Assembly: GCA_947000775.1 (NCBI GenBank)
Contig: CAMQGK010000052.1
Coordinates: 25,364,501-25,428,500, forward strand
Direction of reading: 5' to 3'
DNA from: Pterois miles
Taxonomy: Eukaryota > Chordata > Actinopteri > Perciformes > Scorpaenidae
Length of the DNA: 64,000 nucleotides
Positions within the stretch are counted from its first letter, which is position 1. The number at the start of each line of letters is the position of its first letter. Made by a program: the position numbers and the translations under genes. Below, one piece after another: positions 1-11,600 of this stretch. A model generated the notes under the pieces. The model saw only the letters and a program-made list of their open reading frames with translations, made no database searches and was not told the DNA's origin.

Positions 1-555
1 ATGTTACACATGGTCCCTGTTAAATAAACTTGTAAAGAAATAAATAAAATGGAGATTAGAATTTACATAATGTTTATTGCTAGAAGTGCACACTGAAGTG
101 ATTGGGGGAAAATAAATTAAAGATCACATTTGTGAAACATGCAAATAAGCATTACATAAAAATGACAGAAAATATTAAAACAGAGATGAAAAAGTTTGTA
201 TACAGCAAGCGATTGTTGCCAATCTTTGCTACAACTTTGTTGATTAGCCAGTGAAGGAAAAAAAATGATATATGTGTCTGAAGGTAACAACAGAACACAG
301 GTAAAAAATTTCATCTCGTGCAAGTTTTCACTGCTAACAAATGGGTTTGGGCAAACTGCCATGCAACACAAAATAATATATGGGACCTAACAATGAGGGT
401 GTTAATCATTCTGTCAGTAATACTTTCAAGTCTCAGCACATTCATTGAATTAAAAGCAACACTGAAAGGTCTGTTTCTCACTGGGATCATTAGTAAATAC
501 ACCCCACATGCCAAGAACTGACACGTTATCACAGTAAACACGCTGTTTTCGTTAC
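1..555. other. p4ha2 intron, left part
   Basis: AT-rich intron sequence between exon 556-624 and the exons off the left edge. No exon of the gene, repeat or RNA gene is recognised here. Confidence 0.7.
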
Positions 556-624
556 CTTTCTAGGCCAGATTGCTGCTCCGAAGTCAGGGAAGACCGTGGC
601 TCCTCCTGCCTCGACATCACTCAT
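556..624 (-). CDS. p4ha2: p4ha2 exon, jelly-roll core
   Basis: Acceptor ttttctcag and donor GTAACG. Encodes MSDVEAGGATVFPDFGAAIW and PRK, residues 457-479, phase 0 at both ends. The family has PKK where this has PRK. The following exons (GTAVFWYN to the C-terminus) are not in bases 1-555 and must lie outside the window. Confidence 0.96.
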
Positions 625-2557
625 CTGAGAAAAGACAACAAACCTGTTGGGAAATTTCCCTGTATTTTCCTTTAAAAAAACAAACTCAAAAACTCACTGC
701 TATTCAACAATCCTCTAAGGACGCAACTTTTTAAAAAACATATATCTGTGGCATACGCGTGGCATGTGACATAACATTTCAACATACAAAAGCATTTGTT
801 GCTATTAACATACGTATATTTTGCTGTGTGACACAAATGTGATAATAATATAATTTTTGAGTATTGTATACATCCAGAAATACAAGCGAATGCTAATATA
901 AGACCACTTTAGTATGTTTTTTTCTTATGTAACCTCGTTACAAAAATAAACTATTGCTTGATGAGTGGCATATGATAAAAACAAGGTCCTGTAAAGGTTT
1001 TGCAAGAGATAAAGTGCACAAAATGACAAGTACCACATGTTTACACAACAACAGAGTGCAAGAAAAATTTGCTATGTGCACTACAGTGAAGGAAGACTAG
1101 AAAGACTAAGGATTTCAGAGCAAAGGGAAAATCGAACCACCAGCTGTTCCACACAACATTTCATCATACGTTACTTAAAGCTGTGATGACAATAATGTCC
1201 AATAATACATCGATTTCTCCAAGAGTCGAACACGTTTGTAACTGTATTAACACTTAAACCGGTTTGAATTCTTTCTGCAGTGTTTTGACACAAGAACTTA
1301 CAGGGATAGTCCTGGTGTTATGAAGTGGGGTTGTATGAGGTGCTTTCCATACTGTATTACATACAACAGGTGACGGTTGATATGCCTCCAGTTTGGAGAA
1401 ACAGACATGAATTACCTGCACAGGAGGAAAGTGATGTCCTGCTGTGGACAGGCTGGCAGCAAAACAGCCCTTTCCGATGGAGAACTGAAGCTGCTGTGTC
1501 CTTCTACAGTGCTGTCAAGAATTATTTGCCCTCTTCCTGATTTCTTATATATTTGTCACACTTAAATGTTTCAGATCATCAAATAAATTTTAACATTAGA
1601 CAAAGACAACCCCAGTAAATAGAAAATGCAGTTTTTAAATGGTGATTTCATTTATTAAGGGAAAAAAGCTATGCAAACCTACCTGGACCTATGTGAAAAA
1701 GTAATTGCCCCCAAAACCTAATAACTGGTTGTGCCTCCCTTGACGGCAACAACTGCAATCACGTATATGCGATAACTAGGGATGAGTCTTTTACATCTCT
1801 GAGGAGGAATTTTGGCCCACTTTTCTATACACAATTGTTTTAATTCAGCAACACTGGAGGGTTTTTGAGCATGAACGCCCTGCTTAAGGTCACACCACAG
1901 CATCTCAATCGGCTTTACGTCTGCGACTTTGACTAGGCCACTCAAAACCTTCATTTTGTTTATTTTAAGCCATTCAGAGGTGGACTTGCTGGTGTGTTTC
2001 AGATCATTGTCCTGCTGCAGAACCCAGGTGGAAACTAAACTGATAGCTGGATGTTCTCCACCATCACACTACCACCACCATGTCTGACTGCTGCTGTGAT
2101 GTTTTTATGAAATGCTGTGTTGCGGTTTTCTCCTTTGAACTAGTTTCTGTCCATTGTTGAATCATGGACACTGACCATAGCTGAGGCAAGTGAGACCTGC
2201 AGTGTGACCTTGGATGAGTCATCAGTGCGCTCTTGGAGTAATGTTGGTCGGCTGGCCACTCCTGGGAAGGTTCACCACTGTTCCAGGTTTTCTCCATTTG
2301 GTTCACTGTGGTTCGCTGGAGTCCCAAAGCCTTAAAAATGGCTTTGTAACCTTTTCCAGACAGATAGATGTCAGTGACTTTTTCCTCATCTGTTCTTGAA
2401 TTTCTTTCGATCACAGCATGATGTGTTGCTTTGTAAGATCTTTTAGCCTCCTTCACTTCGTCCGACAGGTTCCATTTATGTGATTTCTTGATTCAACAAG
2501 TCTGGCAGTAATCAGGCCTGGGTGTAGCTATTTCCCTTCGGGGATTAATTAAAGTTC

Positions 2558-2602
<45 letters not shown>

Positions 2603-5600
2603 GTGACATTGAACTCAGCTTTCTAAAAAAATGTGTTTAATCAAAGTTAATTCAAGATTTAACAAGGGATTACTTTTTCACATAGGGCCAGGCAGGTTTG
2701 GATAGCTGTTTTCCCTTAAATAAATAAAGAAAAAAAAAAAAACATTTTAAAAAATGCATATTCTATTGACTCAGGTTAAAATTTGTTTGATGATCTGAAA
2801 CATTTAAGTGTGACAAATATGCAAAAATATAAGAAATCAGGGAGGGGGCAAATACTTTTTCACAGCACCGTACGTTCTCATAAAAGTAGCCAGACTCCGG
2901 TGAAAAAAATGAAATTTTACCTCGCAGAACACAGGGGGACGTCGGTCTACCGCTGCCTCAATTGTTGTTTTGTTTGTTTGCGCTATTGTGTGATTTTGGT
3001 GAATCCCAACTAACTAAAGCCACACAATAACACAAACAAATTAACTGATCAAGGCAGTGGCAGACCAGCAACCCCTCTGTTCTGCGAGGTAAAGTTACAA
3101 ATGGAGTCTGCTTGCTTTGGCACGAGCAGGTGGGCCTTTCTTTTAGGGGGCTAAAATACCCTTTGCTGCCGGCCCCGTCCATAGCACTACATTGTTCCCA
3201 TGCTGGCACTCACACCTTCATCTACTGTAAGTAATACACTGACTACAGACAAATACCTCAAACAATCCCCCTTCAAAACACCCAAACTATCCCTTAACTG
3301 TTTTATCTTATTTCTGTAGTATCTGCTGCTACAGTACCTGGCTATAATTTCCCTGCAGGAATCAGAGGTTTCATTGTCCTGCTATACTGTTTTAACCTGT
3401 CCATATCTTATGATCAAACTGTTTATTCACTTAAGATATAGATCAATAAGGTCCTCAGGCAGGTATTAAGATTATAAGCTGGGAAAAAAAAATTCAAGTG
3501 CATACCTCATTCAAAAACATTTTTTTCCCTTTTGGTATAAAAAGGTATAATTGTATTTTGTACAATCCAGTGTTAGCAAGGGTAAAATGAAGAGCGGCTT
3601 CTACATCAGCGTGTTAATGGGGGATGGCCAACAAAACTCTCCACAATATGTACTGGAACTGATTGACAGAAAAACTTCTAAGAGATTTGTCTACACAGTT
3701 TCTCAGTCATCCAGGTGATGGCATATTTATCCAGCACCATTTTGAGAGGATTATTTCCCCAAAAGTCTGTAGAAGTATTACAGCCTCTGGCCCCATTACA
3801 TCAAGCAACTCTAGCGTTTCAGCTGCAGTATATGACTGTAATACAATGCCACGCTACAGGCCAAATGAAAGTCAATCAATCCAAGTCCAAGATTGAACCA
3901 GAGCTTATGCACGTGCTCATGAGGCTACAACAAAAGAAGGGCGGGGCGTAGATTTCAGGGGGGACTGCCACACGACTGGCCTTCAATCAACGGCGACTGG
4001 ATGCACGTACTTACGTAGTTCAAAAAAAGTTGCCACACGATTTCCAGTGCCTAATCTTTTGAAAGCATCAGGCTCATCTTTCTACAAAGATAAAATTCAA
4101 GAATGAAAATACATGATGAAACTCTGCTCGCGCGCACACGCGCATACTTACGTAGTTTAGGAAGGTAGCAAGTCTATTTCCGTCGCCATTGAAGTTGCTG
4201 TCAAAAGGACGCTGCAACACATGGTTAGAACATTTAACCCATCACCAAAAAGACCCAGAGTAGGAGCTCCGCCACTAAAGGCACTGTAGCAACACACTAT
4301 GTAATAGCACAAAATGTTACCCGTTTTCATTATGTCATAACACACACATTTTGTAATAATCTGCTGCATTTTGTAATAAACAGCTAGAATGCAATATGTA
4401 AAAAAAGTTCCCCCCAAAATGCGGGCAGGAGGTGCACATTATTGCAAGATCAAAATGTAATAATAAATGCATTATGTAATAACCAACCAAATGGCTGTCT
4501 TCTACTGTACACAGTCTATATTTTTAACAATTAAGCTAATTGAAACTTCCCAAATATTAAATTATTAATGACGCCCCCTTGGTGTTACTCTTGGCTCTGA
4601 TCTAAATAGCCACAAAAAAGCAGTAACATCAGCTTTTTTATCATGTTCAAAACTCTGGGACTTCAGTGACACTGGATATAGTTTCTACTGAACTAACTGG
4701 ATCTTTTAAAATAAACTTTGAGTATAACTCTAACTGCTAAAATGCATAAAATAAACATTGTTGTTTATAACGGTAGCAATTTTCTCAACCTGTCAGTCAA
4801 TTAAAAATATTCAATCGCGGGCATCCTGATAACTCAGATTCCACTGTCCTGTGCCAAAAAAATCTTTTAAAAATTAATAGATAAATAGATATTTCTATTC
4901 ACAATTAATTGCATGAATGTCCATGATTAATCGTGTTAGATTAATTTCACTAATATTAATATTTTTATTCATATAGTGCTTTTCTAAAGCAAATTACAAA
5001 GTGCTTTACAAATACATAGAAAGCAGCACAAATTAACAGGTAGTAATAAAGAGCAAAATAGTTGATATAGTAAAAAGACAAGCAAGGTCTAAGTACTAAA
5101 ACACACTAAAAACAAGTAGAGCAATAGCAATAATAATGAAATTAGTGGCGCTGAAATGAATTTGCGCTGTTATTGCGTTAACTTTGACTCCCCTACAATT
5201 TGTATGACTGAAGACATCCATTTGTATTATTACACTTTCATGAATACAATATGTAATAATTTACATATTGCAATAATTAACATAATTCGGGAAAATCTAT
5301 TAAAAGTTGTGCTAAAGGTGTTTATTACAAAATGCATTTTATTTAAATTAAATAATGTCTTGTTACAGGCACTCACATCAAATAAAATCTGTCGGAAACA
5401 TCTAGGGCTGTCCCGAATACCATTTTCTGGGCTCCAAAGCTTCAGTGAGAAATACTGAAAGGTATTCGAAGCTTTTGCAGCGCAGCTTTTGACATGTTGT
5501 CACTCATTACTGTACACACATGCACCTCTACACACAATAAACTGTGATATCTGTATGAGAATAACAAACAATAATTCACGCTGAATATGAATAATGTGGG

Positions 5601-8600
5601 ATAATTCCTTATTCCATGTGCTATTTTGGGATTTATACATTATACTTGTATAATTATATATATATATATATTTTTAAAAGCATTCAAGTACTAATTTGAA
5701 GATTGCCACGGCAATCCTCGAAGCATTCGGGTCAGCCCTAGAAACATCACACTGCATTACAAGTTCAAAATAATAGCATCAAATTATAATCTTAAAGGAA
5801 CATAATGCAACATAAAAATACTACAATAAAACTGAGCACTTCATCATTGTATTAGAAGATAAGAATTAATGACAAAGTCAGTAATTTCTTCACGAGGTAT
5901 CCACAGAAGACCTGACCATTAATCATTAGCTTGTACACTCTTGACCTCTGGTAAGTAAAGCAAGAGTCGTTCTGTTGTAAAACTTCAGCCAGCTGAAGAG
6001 ATGCACACATAGTACATGCAGCTATAGATCATACGAGGATCATGGATGATTTACAGATATAACACACAGAGGGGACATACTGTAGCTCAGATCTCCACAG
6101 CATAAAGGTCAGGAACATTTAAAGGATGGATGGTTTTATCAGTATACAGCAGAGAAACGCAGGCACCATGTACAGACATTCAACAAGCACCACACATATT
6201 TTGATAGAATTAAAGCAGACATTATATGAAGGATGCACCAATGTGACCTTTTTAGTCCCGATAGTGATACCTGAGCTTTGGATCAGCCGATATGGAGTAC
6301 CGATCCAGCATTAGTGTTTAATCAAGAAGCTGTATGCTCACTGTGTGGAAATGACTAAGGTCATTTTTTTTATGTGTATGGCAACATTAGGCTTGACTTT
6401 AACTCCTAAAAACTAAAATGTAACACATAATATATATAAATGTATTGAATTGTTATTTATATTAACGTAATAAAACCTTCACCAGCAAAATTAACAGGAA
6501 TTTCAGTTCAAGACTAAACCTTTTTGGTGCAGCAATGAATTGGTCAAAACTTAAAGAGGGATTCAAATTACAGTATATAATGTATACTGTACAGTACATA
6601 CAGAATTGATATTCACCCAATGTGGGACTAATAAAGGAATATTTTGTCTTTGAATAAATCTGCACCTTTGTCACAGACACCTGATCCCAGCAATTTGAGT
6701 CAGTATCGGCTTAATATCGGTGCATCCCTACGTTATACACAATTTAAGTTATGGTTTGCAAAGTTTGCAAAAGTAGCCACAAAAAAAAAAAAAAAAAAAC
6801 CCTTATATAACAGTTAGCTTTAGTAACACAGCAATGTAATCAAGCACAGATTAAAGAAAAGGTGGCAGAAGTAGTGGGAAAAAGAGAGAACGAGGTGATG
6901 GTTTTATAGAGTTCAACAGAAGAGTCGGAGAAATGAGAGGAACCGGATGAAGCAGGAAGGAGGACACCGTGATATCGTGATTAGGATTTGGTCAAACAGG
7001 ACTAAACTGTACAGTTTTTAAAATAAAAAAACACAACATAAAGATTTAGTGGACAAGAAATAACTTTAGAACATGTAATGATTGTGATCATCTCCCATTT
7101 TGTGATTGTGATTAAGACCTGTTTCAGAGCCTCGTGGAGATAAAATGAAACGCGCATCCAAGTCTTTCCAACAGTCCCCTAACATACATACATATTATAT
7201 GATATATATAAATGGACTTGCATTTACATAGCGCTTTACTAGTCTTTCGACCAGGTCAAACACTTGACGACCTGACGAAGATCCGAACAGGATCGAAATG
7301 TGTCATGGAGTAGCATGCAGGCGTGACATTTTCCTTTACAAGGAAAACATTTGCCAGGATCCTGGCAAATGAGTATAGGAAAAATAAGATTTATAGGTTT
7401 TGTTAAGATAAGATAAGATGAACCTTTATTAACCCCCAGAGGGAAATTCAGGTTGTTTTTAGTGAGGAGAAGAGAAAGGACAGTATAGACGGATTATTTT
7501 GGGTTTGAAGGAAAGCTCGAAGAGGAGAAGAAAGAAATACTCTTTACAATAAAAGTTTGATGACTTGTCTGTCTGTTATTATTAATTAATGTATTTTACC
7601 ATCATAAAATATAAAAGTTAAGTATGGATACATGAAGGTAAGAAGGATAAAGTTCCTATTAAACCATTAAATTAAAGACAACATTTAGACATTATTTATT
7701 TTTTCAAATAGAGTATAAATACATATTTTGGGGTATAATGACTGATCATAATGTACTACTCATAATAAAGAGTACTAGACCCTGCACTTGCATATAAACA
7801 AAAGCTATCCATTTACAGTGATATAATTTCTGCACCCCACTTCTCACACATTCACATTCACCCACAAATGAACTCACCCTTGAGAAGTCGTAATGTGGCT
7901 CGTACTGCCCTCCAACTCCATAGTTAGCGACCTGCTCAGCCATAGACAAAGATGATAATGAAATTCAGAGATTCACTGGTAAACTACAACACATGTATCT
8001 GTATCTTTGATCTGATGAATATTGTTTTATATTATTTAGAGAATAAGGTAAAATAATTAGTTGATATAATATGTTTCACATGGTTCGTTGCCATAGTCGT
8101 AACATAGAGTAGGTGTTAATCTGAGAGTAATTACAGTATATCTTGCTACAAGCCACAACTCATCTATGGATTCAAATAGGGACTACTTCTTTGGTAGAAA
8201 GTAGGTCTGTGGAATAATATCATCAGGGACTGTTTATCTATTTCATGTCTTTTTGTCCACTACTTATTTTGGTCTATTGACACATATTACGCGACTGTTT
8301 CTGACACACACTTTCTTAAATACACTCTGTATACATCACTTTCGTTATTACGAGAGAAAGACTGTTACCTTCAGTAAAAATAGTAAATTTCTACGTAATA
8401 TGTGACAGCATTATGTAATAATGAATGTAATTCTGCAGTGTGCGGTGCATTACCTGCAGTAACTCTGCAGTGTCGACTGAAAGGCCTGTGATGTCCTCTA
8501 TTCTCTGGTTGACTCTGGCAATGACAGGGTCATGGTCTTCTTCCAACCATGCACTGAAATAAACAAAAAATGTACACTGTGTACACATACTACATGCATA

Positions 8601-11600
8601 GTACAGTACGCACATACGCACACACAACCTAACACTGGATGTGACTGAGTCATAGAGCGCTCAGGGAGGACACTTGGGACTGGACCTTCTAGTTTCCGTC
8701 ATTCCTCAGCTGCTTCTCATCAGCAATAAGTCCTAGTATTCAAGATTAAGTAACAATTTTTGGCAAATTTTCTATGTTGCTTTATTTCATTAGTGGTGCA
8801 ATTACTTGCCAAAAACCTGTTGCCAGTTTGTCAAAGCCCAAGCTCCAAGGACACAAGCTCCACAGCAGTTCACAGTGAACAAGGTGGCCTTGAGGGAAGG
8901 GTAGCTCAGAAAATGTTTTGGCAGTAAAGAGAAGATATATTGTGTAAAAGAAAAAGGCTGAATCCCACAAATAATAAAAAAAATATAGTTATAATTGGAG
9001 TACCTTGGTTTACACTGCAAATGGTATCAATAATAAATAATAACACCTGATCATAATGAGCTCTAACCATGTATTAATGACTGAAATCCACCCGAAGAGC
9101 CTCTCTCCTGAATGAGTTACCTTTTTGATACTCGGTAGTTGGCTGTGGTCAGGACGCCTGTTTTGGGGTCACGGACAGTAGCTCTGGCAAGCTTAAAAGC
9201 AAAAACAACACACAGCAATAAAAAAAAAAATTGTTATCATGAAAATTACACAGCAGAGTTTGTCCACTCTTCAGTCTTTTCATTTACTTTCTTCTTCTTT
9301 TACTGTAAATATTACATACTGAATATCCATTTCTTATTTGTCCCTAAAGCCTGGGCCATCTATCTCTGTCAGTGACAGTGATGCTCTGACTACATGTTTA
9401 CATCACATCAGCTATATTACTACACTTTCAATGCATCTGCAGAAAATGTCACACACGAACAAAAGTAAAAATGTATTTTTAAATCAACACTTCCTGCTTT
9501 CATTTCAAAATAAAACCCCTCAAGCTTTTTTCTGTAGACAGAACTCCTGCATTTGTTAACACAAGTCTTTTATTCTGAAATATTTGCATTTAATTGTGGA
9601 TTATTACTATTATTTACAAATTACCACATTTCTTGACTTTTCTCCGTCTAAAATAAATATAAATGACATTTATAATGAAATGAAATGGTGTGTGTAGAAA
9701 GAGCAGTAGCAGAAACACGGCTGAGATGCAGCTGGTGTGAACAGCAGACGCGTGAATCATGTAGCCGTGAGGTGACGCAGCCGTGAGGTGACGCAGCCGT
9801 GAGGTAACGCAGCCGCGACACGCTCCTCAAGCGGCTGGTCAGGCCCAGGCATAAGGCAGCGTCTTTTACACATAGCAAATGTAAGATTGATTGCTCCGTA
9901 CAACATTTTACGAATGTGACTTCAATACAAAGAATACCACAGCCTGATATGATTAGCTCATGGCCAAAGGACTTTCTTCTCGGTATTGGTCTTATTAAGC
10001 TCCTGAAAAAACAAATATTTTGGCGTTTGGTGAGTACAAAACAACAAGAAAGACGTGACAAAATTGTTACACACTGCTCTAAGAACAGTCTGTGGTTAAA
10101 ACTGATACCTTCTGTTTGAAATTGGCTAGCGAGATGAGACTTTGGATTGAGTCTAGTTTGCAGATCATTCCAAGACCAACTGCCATAAAAAATACTGCCT
10201 TTTCAAGACTGAGTACTACAGCCCGAGTTTGAAATATATCCCAAAGCAGCATTATAAAGTGGGTCACGTCGGGCCAAAGTAGTGGGACAAGCACATCTGG
10301 AAATAATATCATTGTAATCTAGCGGAGATGGGAATGGGCCCATAACCAAACATTTACACAAAAATGGAGAAAAACATGACTTAATCTATAAAAACCTTGT
10401 TTGAACTTGAGTTTCTTAGAGTATTGCAGGAATGAATCGTGTGATTACTTCTGAGTGTAAAACACAGTAGATAGACAGATGTTCGAGGTAAGCATGCCTT
10501 GTTCAGCATAAATCAGCACTTTTTTGTGCCCATCTGCAAGATGACGACGCATTTTAAAGGCAATCAGCCACCTTCATACACATAAAACCTAGAGGTGAAA
10601 GAGTCACAAAATATATAGTGAGAATATTAGTGAGAAGAGAAAAGAAAGCATGACAGTGGAAACTGCTTATAGTGATCACGGTTACAGTGATCAACCACTT
10701 ATATACAGTATATCAAAAAGTTTAAGACAGAATCATTCCTATACAAACGCTGTTTAAATCATTTGCTTATAGTAATCAAGTAGTCTGCTTACAGTGTTCA
10801 TTTTGGGTCTTTTCATACATGACAACATATGGAAAAATATTTTTAAACTACATTACACCTGTCCAGGATGTACCCTGACTTCGCCCTGTGTCAGCTGGGA
10901 TTGGCTCCAGCCCTCTCCATGACCTCGAATGGGATAAGTGGTTACAGATAATGGATGGATGGATAGATTAAATCCCGGGCCGTGTGAACAGAACGTGGCA
11001 GCTATGTTACCTGTTGTTTTTTTATTTCGGTGCCCACATTAACAGGTTAGAGCAGCCACACTGCCCACGAGACACACGTCCTACACAGAGCTTGGCTGCG
11101 TCAGCTGTGTCTTTTCTAGAGGTTCCAGGTCTCGCCTATTTTTGACGTGAGCCGTGCGGTTCACAGCAGCAACAGACAGTGGAAGTGATATTTTGTCTGT
11201 GTACTGACATCAAATCAGTAACATAACTACAGTTTCAATGTAGAAAATATCACGGACATGAAAAAAAGTAAAGATTTATTTTTAAATCAACACTTCCTTT
11301 TATTTCGAAATAAAAGCCCTCAGGTGTTTTTCTGAAGACACAATTCCTTCTTTGTTAACATGATGCTTTTATTCTGAAATATTTGCATGACTGTATACCC
11401 TGCAAGTTACTGCCTGCAAGTTACTGCATGTTACTGCATGTTCTACAATAGTAGAACAGTAGTGGTTTTAAGTGTGGATTATTACTATTATTTACAAATC
11501 ACCACACGTTTCTTGACCTTTGTCTAAAATAAATATAAATGACATTTATAATGAAATGGCCATTATGAAAGAAAAACTCTATGTAGAAGGAGCAGCTGCA

